From Syntrophaceae bacterium UBA5619 (GTDB lineage Bacteria; Desulfobacterota; Syntrophia; Syntrophales; UBA5619), in the NCBI GenBank assembly GCA_002424545.1, contig DIKL01000121.1:37666-47470 (forward strand): DNA of 9,805 nt. The letters run 5' to 3'. Each line of letters starts with the position of its first letter. The first letter of the stretch is position 1. The notes beneath the pieces were generated by a model. That model had not been told where the DNA came from and ran no database searches. It was given only the letters and a program-made list of their open reading frames with translations. Below are positions 1-6,359 of the stretch, piece after piece. The translations under genes were made by a program, and so were the position numbers.

Positions 1-47
1 CCGGCGGGATTCGGAAAGACAGACAACTTGAAAAGGAGGAAGAGACG

Positions 48-1088
48 ATGAAGAAGTCAGCAATGTTGTTGGGACTCATGATCGGATTGTCGTTGGTGAT
101 TTCCGGGTGGGGGGTGGTTCCTCAGCTCGGTGCTGCGCCCATCGAAATCAAATTGGGTCACGTGGATCCGGCGGACGTATGCATTTCCAAGAAGGGGGCG
201 GCGGGGGCGACGTTCAAGGGGCTCGTGGAAGGCGGCTCGGGGGGCAATGTGAACGTTAAGGTGTTTCCCGCAAGCCAGTTGGGCAATGAAAGAGAGCTGA
301 TCGAGGGTGTAAAGCTCGGCACCATTCAGATGGCCTTTGTCTCCGGGGCCATAGCAGGATTTTACAAACCGGCCCAGGTTCTGGATATTCCCTACCTCTT
401 CGCCTCTGGTCCCGTGGCCTGGAGAGTGATGGACGGCTGGTTCGGGAAAGAACTGGCCGCGGACATACTCAAACAGACGGGCATGAGGGTGCTGGCTTAC
501 GGAGAGACGGGATTCAGAAACTTCACAAACTCCAAAGGGCCCATCAAGTCCCCCGCAGACATGAAAGGGCTTAAAATCAGGGTCATGGAGACCCCGGTCT
601 ATGTCAATATGGTCAAGGCTCTGGGTGCCGCGCCGACCCCCATTGCCTGGTCGGAGACATACACCGCACTGCAGCAGAAGGTCGTTGACGGGCAGGAAAA
701 TCCCGTCGCAACCATTATGCAGGCCAAGCTCTACGAAGTCCAGAAGTATATGATTCTGGACGGCCATTCGTACGGCTGTGATTTCTTCCTGATCAATGAA
801 AAATTCTATCAGGGTTTGCCCAAGGAGACCCAGGAGTTGCTCAAGACCTCGGCTTATACGTCGGCGGTGGTGGGCCGAGGCGTTCAACACCTCAATTCCG
901 CCACCGGGATCTCGGAAGTGCAGACAAAGGGTATGCAGGTCTATGCGCCTACCGCGGCGGAACGGGCTCAGTTCAAGACGGCTACCCAGAAGCCGGTCAG
1001 GGACTATGTTGCGAGTCAGGTTGGTACGGAATGGATCGATAAGTTGATGAAGGCAATCAGTGAGGCCGAGGCTGAATTGGCGAAATGA
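48..1088 (+). CDS. dctP: TRAP transporter solute-binding protein, DctP family
   Basis: Periplasmic binding protein that captures a solute, usually a carboxylate, and delivers it to the DctQM membrane pair. The 346 residues match the usual DctP length of about 330-350. Residues 1-30 form a Sec signal peptide (KK, hydrophobic core, cleavage probably near LGAA/PIEI) with no lipobox Cys. Family landmarks: IKLGHVDP at 34-41, the FPASQLGNERELIEGVKLG stretch at 73-91, IPYLF at 114-118, FRNFTN at 156-161, and MKGLKIRV at 172-179. Arg178 is the position that usually salt-bridges the substrate carboxylate. The W-x-E-x-Y-T-A-L-Q-x-x-V-V-D-G-Q-E-N-P signature is at 201-219. The start is set by AAGGAGG at 33-39, 8 nt from the ATG. 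First gene of the visible operon; a long inverted repeat follows its stop. Family and role are secure, the ligand is unknown. Confidence 0.95.
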   Translation: MKKSAMLLGLMIGLSLVISGWGVVPQLGAAPIEIKLGHVDPADVCISKKGAAGATFKGLVEGGSGGNVNVKVFPASQLGNERELIEGVKLGTIQMAFVSGAIAGFYKPAQVLDIPYLFASGPVAWRVMDGWFGKELAADILKQTGMRVLAYGETGFRNFTNSKGPIKSPADMKGLKIRVMETPVYVNMVKALGAAPTPIAWSETYTALQQKVVDGQENPVATIMQAKLYEVQKYMILDGHSYGCDFFLINEKFYQGLPKETQELLKTSAYTSAVVGRGVQHLNSATGISEVQTKGMQVYAPTAAERAQFKTATQKPVRDYVASQVGTEWIDKLMKAISEAEAELAK

Positions 1089-1093
1089 CTGTC

Positions 1094-1140
1094 ATCATCC
1101 GGCCATCCCCGCCTGAATGAGAGAGGGATGGCCGGATGAT
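1094..1140 (+). promoter_or_regulatory. 16-bp perfect inverted repeat between dctP and dctQ
   Basis: The arms 1094-1109 (ATCATCCGGCCATCCC) and 1125-1140 are exact reverse complements, with a 15-nt loop at 1110-1124. The hairpin starts 5 nt after the dctP stop. It is followed by CATTTG rather than a U-tract, so it is not a canonical intrinsic terminator. A likely role, by inference, is partial termination or 3'-end protection that yields more dctP than dctQM message, since binding proteins are needed in excess over membrane subunits. Confidence 0.7.
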
Positions 1141-1183
1141 CATTTGAGCACCCCGGGTTCGGCAGGTCACAAGAGGAGAGTGT

Positions 1184-1212
1184 TTGACCATCGTTGCCGC
1201 AGAAATTTTTAT
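1184..1212 (+). promoter_or_regulatory. Possible sigma-70-type promoter upstream of dctQ
   Basis: TTGACC (1184-1189) and TTTTAT (1207-1212) are separated by exactly 17 nt. They match the -35 consensus at 5 of 6 positions and the -10 consensus at 4 of 6. The element lies after the hairpin and about 75 nt before the dctQ start, so it could top up dctQM transcription. Chance matches of this quality are common in AT-richer leaders, so this is only a candidate. Confidence 0.3.
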
Positions 1213-1287
1213 CACGAAATGAAACCGTGGAATGATTTTATCTCTGAAGACCAGAAATTCAATTTTCCGTCGAAAGGAAGGGACCTT

Positions 1288-1797
1288 ATGAGTGATATTC
1301 GTAAGGGGATACTACAAGTCGAACAATCCGTTCAGAATCTGATGAAATGGGTCCTTTTTTTTGTCACGGGGGCCATGACGCTCATCGTACTGCTGGGTGT
1401 TTTCTTTCGGTATGTTCTTGAGGCGCCTCTGCCTTGGTCAGAGGAACTGGCCCGGTACCTGATGGTATGGGGCGCCTGTCTCGGGGCCTTTGTCGCTTTT
1501 AAAGAGGGTGCCCATGTTGGAGTCACGATCATCATGGATCGGCTTCACGGACAGACGGCGATTGTATTGACAAGGACAGCGCAGTTCATCGTCGCCCTCT
1601 TCATGGCAATCGTGATGATAGAAGGATTTGCCCTGGTCTATCAAATTAAGGGGCAAACTTCCGCCGCAATGGAGATCCCCATGGGGTGGGCCTATCTGGC
1701 AATTCCGGTGGGCTGCCTTCTGATCCTCCTGGAAGCCCTCATCATGATCTTTATCAAGGGCGATCAAAATCCCGAGAAACGAGGTGAAGCATTATGA
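1288..1797 (+). CDS. dctQ: TRAP transporter small permease subunit, DctQ family
   Basis: Small four-helix membrane subunit that pairs with DctM. With the ATG at 1288 the protein is 169 residues, the normal DctQ size. The frame is open further upstream to an ATG at 1117, but that codon lies in the loop of the dctP-dctQ hairpin and the added 57 residues look non-protein-like. The 1288 start has a purine-rich SD (AAAGGAAGGGA, 1273-1283). Hallmarks: a first hydrophobic helix at about 21-41, then RYVLEAPLPWSEELARYLMVW at 41-61, which is the R-Y-x(n)-W-S-E-E-x-A-R-Y family signature, and FKEGAHVGV at 71-79. Further hydrophobic segments are at about 93-117 and 132-155. The stop overlaps the dctM start (ATGA, 1794-1797), so the two are translationally coupled. 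Confidence 0.93.
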   Translation: MSDIRKGILQVEQSVQNLMKWVLFFVTGAMTLIVLLGVFFRYVLEAPLPWSEELARYLMVWGACLGAFVAFKEGAHVGVTIIMDRLHGQTAIVLTRTAQFIVALFMAIVMIEGFALVYQIKGQTSAAMEIPMGWAYLAIPVGCLLILLEALIMIFIKGDQNPEKRGEAL

Positions 1798-3080
1798 ACC
1801 TGCTGTTGGGAATCAGTTTCTTTTTGACGCTGGCCCTCGGAATCCCGATTGCATTTGTGTTGGGGATTACCGCGCTGGTCGCCGTGATAGCCCTCCCCAC
1901 TGTCCCCCTTCATCTCATTCCGCAGCGGTTGTTCACGGGAATGGATTCCTTCCCCATCATGGCTGTCCCTTTCTTCATCCTTGCAGGGAATTTGATGAAT
2001 GCCGCGAAAATTACCGATAGCATCATAGAGTTTTCTAAACTGGTGGTTGGAAGGATTCGGGGAGGATTGGGTCACGTGAACATCGTGGCCAGCATGTTTT
2101 TCGCGGGTATCAGCGGTTCCGCGGTGGCCGATACTTCCGCCCTGGGTTCCATCTTGATCCCGGCTATGGAAAAAGAACGGTACAGCAGGGCTTATAGCGC
2201 TGCCGTAACGGCCTCGTCCTCCATCATCGGTCCCATCATTCCTCCCAGCATTCCGATGGTGGTTCTGGCCACGATCGCCAATCTTTCCGTGGGGGGTCTC
2301 TTTCTGGCGGGATTGCTGCCGGGTGTATTCATCGGATTTGGATTAATGGCCGTCAATTATTTCATATCGCGCAAAAGAAACTACCAGAAAATCGTCGAAC
2401 CCATTCATTGGGAAACCTTTTTCAGGACCCTTTCGGGAACCATCATCCCTTTGCTCATGCCCCTGATTATTTTAGGGGGAATCCTCGGCGGAATTTTCAC
2501 AGCCACGGAAGCCGCCTCCGTGGCCGTTGCTTATGCCCTCTTTGTCGGATTCTTTGTTATGAGGACCCTGTCCCTCAAGGATCTTCCAAATATCTTCTGC
2601 AGAAGCATGGTTTTGACGAGTACCATCTTGATTGTCTTTGCGATGGCCAATGCGTTCAGTTGGATCCTTGCGACACAGGAGATCCCCCAAAGGGTGAGCC
2701 AATACATCCTCTCCATTTCAAAAAACCCTTACATTATCCTTCTTCTTGTGAATATATTCCTGCTCATCGTCGGTTGTTTCTTGGAAGGGTTGGCCGCCAT
2801 TATGATTACCATCCCGATCCTGATGCCCCTGGTGACCCAGGTCGGGATCAATCCCATGCATTTTGCGCTCATTGCGGTGGTCAATTTAATGATAGGACTG
2901 ATCACGCCGCCGATGGGCCTCTGCCTTATTGTGGTCAGTGGCGTGGCCAAAATGAAAATAGGTCCGCTTCTGAAGGAGATCTTTCCGTTTCTGATCGTGG
3001 AGATTGCGATTCTCTTCGTCATTACCTATGTGCCCTGGTTTACGCTGACGCTTCCGCGACTCTTTAAGCTGATCAACTGA
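1794..3080 (+). CDS. dctM: TRAP transporter large permease subunit, DctM family
   Basis: Large membrane subunit that carries solute across the inner membrane, driven by an ion gradient (Na+ in characterised members). The 428 residues are typical of an unfused DctM, with about a dozen hydrophobic segments throughout. Conserved motifs: FFAGISGSAVADTSALGSI at 102-120, GPIIPPSIPM at 146-155, a TATEAA element near 237-242 and GLITPPMGL in the C-terminal third. These correspond to the pseudo-symmetric substrate-binding and hairpin regions of the IT superfamily. The start overlaps the dctQ stop by 4 bp and has its own SD (GAGGTGA, 1781-1787). Local base composition is AT-rich: the 60-base line starting at 2701 is about 32% GC by hand count, far below the tctA membrane gene at the other end. 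Confidence 0.95.
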   Translation: MNLLLGISFFLTLALGIPIAFVLGITALVAVIALPTVPLHLIPQRLFTGMDSFPIMAVPFFILAGNLMNAAKITDSIIEFSKLVVGRIRGGLGHVNIVASMFFAGISGSAVADTSALGSILIPAMEKERYSRAYSAAVTASSSIIGPIIPPSIPMVVLATIANLSVGGLFLAGLLPGVFIGFGLMAVNYFISRKRNYQKIVEPIHWETFFRTLSGTIIPLLMPLIILGGILGGIFTATEAASVAVAYALFVGFFVMRTLSLKDLPNIFCRSMVLTSTILIVFAMANAFSWILATQEIPQRVSQYILSISKNPYIILLLVNIFLLIVGCFLEGLAAIMITIPILMPLVTQVGINPMHFALIAVVNLMIGLITPPMGLCLIVVSGVAKMKIGPLLKEIFPFLIVEIAILFVITYVPWFTLTLPRLFKLIN

Positions 3081-3197
3081 ACGGGAGCGCTGACGGGAGA
3101 GAAGCGGAAAAAGTCGCCTCTGAAGTTGGACCATCATCTTTGCGCTGGACTTCAGCAAAAATTCTGTACGAACATTCTCTTTTTCAAAGGAGGCAGT

Positions 3198-4244
3198 ATG
3201 GGAAAAGTGCGTTTGGGGCTGATCGGGATCGGAATGATCGGGAAACTTCATGCGGCGACCATGAGCAGGATGAAAAATGTAGAGTTCGTGGCCGCTTGCG
3301 ACATCAATGCCGAGCTTCAACGGATAGCCGAAGAGCTGGGAACGAAGTTTTACATCTCCTTTGAGGAGATGATCGAAAAAGAAAAGCTGGACGGCGTGGT
3401 GGTTGCCGTTCCGAACGAGTCCCACCTCATGGTGGGCGTGGCCTGCGCGAAAAAAGGGTTGCACATCTTGATGGAAAAACCGATTACGGGCGATCTGGAA
3501 TCCGCCGACCTGCTGATTCAGTCCGCCGATGAAAACAAGGTTCATCTGATGGTGGCGCACCACCGGAGGCACAACCCGCTCATCGAGGAGCTCCGGAAGA
3601 TTGTCCGGGGCGGACAGATCGGGAAACTCGTCGGCGTGACGGTGCTCTGGGCCCTGTACAAGCCGAAGGACTATTTTCAGGGGGCCTTTGCATGGAGAAC
3701 GCAGCCGGGAGGAGGACCGATCCGGATCAACCTGATCCATGAGATCGACAACATCCGCTACATCTGCGGCGACATCACGCGGCTGTATGCCGAGGTCAGC
3801 AACGAGGCGCGGCAATTCCAGGTTGAGGACACGGTCAGCATCAGCCTTCGGATCAAGGGCGGCGCTGTGGCGAATATTTTTCTCTCCGACACGGTGCCTG
3901 GAAATATAGCCTACGAGGCCAATACCGGCGAGAACCTATTCTTCTACCACAGTCCGGGAAACTGCTATTACTATTACGGCACGGAAGGAATGGTGACCTT
4001 CCCCGGCATGAGGAAACTCTTCTATCGGGACCCTGCGAAGGCGGGATGGCAATACCCCCTCTGCGAAGAGGGAATCAAGATTGACCGCGAGGATGCCTAT
4101 ACCCGGCAGATCCGGAACTTCTGCGGGGTCATCCGGGGCACGGAAGCCCCGAAGATCGACGGAGTCGATGCCCGGAAAACGCTGGAGGTTTCCCTGGCGA
4201 TCGAACAGTCGGGGAAAACCGGACAGGCCGTCGTTTTCGGATGA
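3198..4244 (+). CDS. Gfo/Idh/MocA-family oxidoreductase, copy 1
   Basis: NAD(P)-dependent dehydrogenase, cytoplasmic, of the family acting on sugars, sugar acids and cyclitols. The start is the ATG at 3198 (348 residues), preceded by AAAGGAGG at 3186-3193. An in-frame ATG at 3126 would add 24 residues before the Rossmann strand and has no SD. The Rossmann motif GIGMIG is at 10-15, and EKP at 93-95 holds the conserved Lys94. The C-terminal domain motif GGGPIRINLIHEIDNIRYIC at 171-190 supplies His181 and Asp184. The usual Asp of the G-G-G-x(4)-D-x-G-x-H pattern is Asn178 here. It lies 117 bp after dctM and 102 bp before its paralogue, and is about 51% identical to that paralogue, ungapped, over residues 1-200 (hand count). 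The substrate is unknown; the transporter context suggests an acidic sugar-like compound. Confidence 0.92.
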   Translation: MGKVRLGLIGIGMIGKLHAATMSRMKNVEFVAACDINAELQRIAEELGTKFYISFEEMIEKEKLDGVVVAVPNESHLMVGVACAKKGLHILMEKPITGDLESADLLIQSADENKVHLMVAHHRRHNPLIEELRKIVRGGQIGKLVGVTVLWALYKPKDYFQGAFAWRTQPGGGPIRINLIHEIDNIRYICGDITRLYAEVSNEARQFQVEDTVSISLRIKGGAVANIFLSDTVPGNIAYEANTGENLFFYHSPGNCYYYYGTEGMVTFPGMRKLFYRDPAKAGWQYPLCEEGIKIDREDAYTRQIRNFCGVIRGTEAPKIDGVDARKTLEVSLAIEQSGKTGQAVVFG

Positions 4245-4346
4245 GCGACGGCGGCTTGTGTCCGACGGCCCGTGGGTTGCGCCCGGGTTTTGCCGCGGCA
4301 GCGGGACGGGCTGTGAACCTCTGATGATGGGATGGAGAGTGGAAAG

Positions 4347-5390
4347 ATGGATAAGGCGAGAATCGGTCTGGTCGGTTTGGGCTTGATGGGAACGGCCCAT
4401 GCCGAAACCCTGAAGAAGATCGATCTGTGCGACCTTGTGGCCGCTTCGGACGCTGACGGGGGAAGACAAAAAATCGCGGCGGAACTGGGGATCAACTTTT
4501 ACAAAAGCCATCTGGAAATGATCCGGAAGGAGAATCTGCACGGGGTCGTCATTGCCGCGCCAAACCACCTCCATACGCCCATCGGGATCGACTGCGCCCG
4601 CAAGGGGCTGCATCTTTTTGTTGAAAAACCCATTGCCCAAAGCGTCGCCGATGCGAACCGTCTCATTGAGGCGGTCGCTGAATATCAGGTTCAAATGTTG
4701 GTGGGGCATCAGAGGAGATTCAGCAGTCTTGTGGAAAAGGCACGCGAGATCGTGACCGGAGGCGGACTGGGTCGTCTTGTCGGAGTCACCGTGACATGGG
4801 CCTTGCTGAAACCCGAATCCTATTACGCGGGTCCCCTCTCTTGGCGAAAGGAGAAGGGCGGCGGGCCGATCCTGATCAACCTGATCCACGAGATCGACAA
4901 TCTTAGGCATATCTGCGGTGAGATCGATGAAGTCTACGCCCAGGTCGGCAACAAGGTCCGAAATTTCCCTGTGGAGGATACCGCCGCCATCTCGTTGCGA
5001 TTCAAGAATGGGGCGCTCGGAACGATTTTCCTGGCCGATTGCACGCCTTCCCTGACCTCCTGGGAGGGAACAACCGGAGAAAATCCATTCCTTTACAGTG
5101 ATTTCGGGAATTGCTATGAGTTTTTTGGAACGGAGGGATCCCTGTTGTTCCCGCAGATGAAGAGACGTTACTACAGCGACCCGTCCAAGACGGGATGGAG
5201 TTTTCCCATTACCGAGCAGGGATACAAGATCAGTCGGGAGGATCCCTACGTTAGGGAATTGAGTCATTTTTGCTCGATTGTCCTGGGAAAGGACATCCCG
5301 CGGATCTCCGGAGAGGACGCGAGAAGAACCCTCGAAGCGACACTTGCGATTCTGGGGTCTGGACAAACAGGCCAGCCGATACGGCTGTAA
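4347..5390 (+). CDS. Gfo/Idh/MocA-family oxidoreductase, copy 2
   Basis: Second NAD(P)-dependent oxidoreductase of the same family, a tandem paralogue of the preceding gene. The start is the ATG at 4347 (347 residues) with GGAGAG at 4334-4339 spaced 7 nt. The ATG at 4332 in the same frame would put this SD inside the gene, and the 4347 start aligns exactly with the Met of copy 1. Landmarks fall at the same residue numbers as in copy 1: GLGLMG 10-15, EKP 93-95, GGGPILINLIHEIDNLRHIC 171-190 with Asn178, His181 and Asp184, and a shared FGTEG/YGTEG segment in the C-terminal domain. Divergence is concentrated in residues 21-30, 97-118 and the C-terminal substrate face, so the two copies may act on different substrates, epimers or successive steps. 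They could instead form a hetero-oligomer. Last + strand gene before the convergent spacer. Confidence 0.92.
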   Translation: MDKARIGLVGLGLMGTAHAETLKKIDLCDLVAASDADGGRQKIAAELGINFYKSHLEMIRKENLHGVVIAAPNHLHTPIGIDCARKGLHLFVEKPIAQSVADANRLIEAVAEYQVQMLVGHQRRFSSLVEKAREIVTGGGLGRLVGVTVTWALLKPESYYAGPLSWRKEKGGGPILINLIHEIDNLRHICGEIDEVYAQVGNKVRNFPVEDTAAISLRFKNGALGTIFLADCTPSLTSWEGTTGENPFLYSDFGNCYEFFGTEGSLLFPQMKRRYYSDPSKTGWSFPITEQGYKISREDPYVRELSHFCSIVLGKDIPRISGEDARRTLEATLAILGSGQTGQPIRL

Positions 5391-5413
5391 GGATGAGCGT
5401 CTGCACAAAACTG

Positions 5414-5441
5414 TCCGGATTCACGGCTGCGCGGGAATGAC
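5414..5441. repeat. Degenerate dispersed palindromic repeat (PAFAGM-type)
   Basis: The stretch contains GGATTCACGGCTGCGCGGGAATGAC-like sequence. It resembles the widespread element whose intact form reads roughly GGATTCCCGC...GCGGGAATGAC and which is often mistranslated as I-P-A-F-A-G-M-T. Here one + frame reads RIHGCAGMTK. The right arm (GCGGGAATGAC) is well kept and the left arm is degraded, so stem pairing is poor. It lies in the 131-bp spacer between convergent genes, a typical site for such repeats. Identification rests on remembered family appearance. Confidence 0.4.
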
Positions 5442-5507
5442 AAAGATGACGGCTTTTCAGTAAAGCTTTCACCGCGGGAGTAACCCGGACGGTCGGAGCG
5501 GTGTGTT

Positions 5508-5530
5508 CAGGCCATTTTTCCCTAGGCCTG
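5508..5530. terminator. Small inverted repeat at the convergent gene ends
   Basis: CAGGCC (5508-5513) and GGCCTG (5525-5530) form a 6-bp perfect stem around an 11-nt loop that contains the stop codon of the minus-strand cyclase gene. Neither strand has a U-tract after the stem. It may be a weak bidirectional transcript end between convergent genes, but a stem this short could be chance. Confidence 0.2.
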
Positions 5531-6142
5531 CACCAAGACCACGCGGGCGGGCGCGCCCTCGCAGCCGACCAGCTTCAGCGGCAGGCAACAGAGCGTATAG
5601 TCGCCCGGCGGGACATCGGCCAGGTCCAGCCCTTCGACCAAAATTACGCCCGCACCGAGCAGTTTGCGATGCACCGAGCCGTCACTGCCGAAACGCTCCA
5701 CCGAAAGATAATCGATTCCCACCAGCCTGATGCCATGGTCGACCAGCCACCCGGCCGCATCCGGCGCGACGGCGACAAATGATTTCTGGAAGCCGTCAAG
5801 GCTCAAACGGCTGTTGCTGGTCTTGAAGAGAAGGCGCGTCACCCCGTTCAAGTCAAAGCGGGACAGCGACGCGACGGTGATCTCGTCCACATCGGAAAGT
5901 TCGATCAGCCGCGTCGGACCGATCAATACATCAAGCGAAAGCGCCGGGATGTCGATGCCGTCGGCGATAAAGTGCAGCGGAGCGTCCACATGAGTGCCAA
6001 TATGGACCGTACAGGCCAACTCGGAGAGATTGTTTCGTTCCCCCTTGTCCATGCTCCGCACCCGTGCAATCCGGACGGGCGGTTGGTCTGGCCATACGGG
6101 CATTTCCGGTGTGATCGGCCATGTTACATCGTAAATTTTCAT
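5522..6142 (-). CDS. Cyclase-family metal-dependent hydrolase (KynB-like fold)
   Basis: Putative metal-dependent hydrolase of the cyclase family (Pfam PF04199), which includes bacterial kynurenine formamidase and isatin hydrolase; members cleave amides, lactams or similar bonds. The start is the ATG at 6142-6140, giving 206 residues, close to KynB length. It is preceded on the minus strand by GGGAGG (6153-6148) at 5 nt. The in-frame ATG at 6160 has no SD. The metal-binding signature H-x-G-T-H-x-D-x-P-x-H-F is complete at 47-58 (His47, His51, Asp53, His57). VGID at 141-144, HRKLLGAGVILVEGL at 158-172 and the LPLKLVGCEGAPAR tail are also family-typical. No tryptophan-degradation gene is nearby, so kynurenine formamidase itself is not supported. 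It is divergent from the zinc dehydrogenase and convergent with the MocA operon, so it is probably transcribed separately. Confidence 0.88.
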   Translation of the reverse strand: MKIYDVTWPITPEMPVWPDQPPVRIARVRSMDKGERNNLSELACTVHIGTHVDAPLHFIADGIDIPALSLDVLIGPTRLIELSDVDEITVASLSRFDLNGVTRLLFKTSNSRLSLDGFQKSFVAVAPDAAGWLVDHGIRLVGIDYLSVERFGSDGSVHRKLLGAGVILVEGLDLADVPPGDYTLCCLPLKLVGCEGAPARVVLVQA

Positions 6143-6236
6143 GTTGGCCTCCCGTGACATTATCTCATTAATTTGGAAGAATACGAAAAGCGGTCTTGCA
6201 TGTAAAGGGGATTTAACGGGCAGTACGGATTCGTGC

Positions 6237-6265
6237 TTGACAGATAATTTTCTATATCATAGGAA
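6237..6265 (+). promoter_or_regulatory. Candidate promoter for the dehydrogenase-tct operon
   Basis: A perfect -35 hexamer TTGACA (6237-6242) lies in the AT-rich divergent spacer. At 17 nt the -10 position is TAGGAA (6260-6265), only 3 of 6 to consensus. A better-looking TATCAT at 6255-6260 is only 12 nt away. A strong -35 with a weak -10 fits a regulated promoter, but the exact -10 is uncertain. It would give a leader of about 90 nt before the ATG at 6360. Confidence 0.4.
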
Positions 6266-6321
6266 TCTGGCATCCTGCCGTGAAATATTTGCATCATACC
6301 GTGGAACGCTCGTCGGGTGAA
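6256..6321 (-). promoter_or_regulatory. Two candidate minus-strand promoters for the cyclase gene
   Basis: Read on the minus strand, TATGAT occurs twice, at 6298-6293 and 6261-6256. Each is preceded at exactly 17 nt by a TTCAC(C/G) hexamer, at 6321-6316 and 6284-6279. The -10 boxes match consensus at 5 of 6 positions and the -35 boxes at 4 of 6. Either would give the cyclase gene a leader of roughly 100-145 nt. They interleave with the + strand candidate promoter and the direct repeats, so control of the two divergent genes may be linked. Confidence 0.3.
6270..6306. repeat. Pair of 16-bp direct repeats in the divergent promoter region
   Basis: GCATCCTGCCGTGAAA (6270-6285) and GCATCATACCGTGGAA (6291-6306) agree at 13 of 16 positions, with invariant GCATC and CCGTG cores. 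The units start 21 bp apart, two helical turns, so both would present the same DNA face. They sit just downstream of the + candidate promoter and over the minus-strand candidates. A regulator-binding site is a reasonable inference; no regulator gene is in the window. Confidence 0.45.
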
Positions 6322-6359
6322 ATTTTCAAAATTTTTCATTGAAATGAGAGGAAAGTTTG

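Noticed and set aside
57..890. 277-codon minus-strand open frame
   Set aside because: It is antisense to dctP, which has a signal peptide, family motifs and an SD; the antisense product has no recognisable motif.
1117..1287. N-terminal extension of dctQ by 57 codons
   Set aside because: The upstream ATG sits in the hairpin loop without an SD, and the extension contains no membrane segment; the 1288 start gives normal family length.
3120..3155. Inverted repeat CTGAAGT / ACTTCAG between dctM and the first MocA gene
   Set aside because: The stem is only 7 bp with a 22-nt loop and no T-run; too weak to call a terminator or operator.
3936..5408. 490-codon open frame on the minus strand
   Set aside because: It lies fully antisense to the two well-supported MocA genes. 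Its resemblance to the minus-strand frame at 2886-3815 only mirrors the paralogy of the sense genes. Composition (many Arg, Gly, Asp, His) is that of a GC-rich shadow frame.
5452..5470. Possible terminator GCTTT...AAAGC followed by TTTC
   Set aside because: The stem is 5 AT-rich base pairs and the T-run is only three; not convincing.
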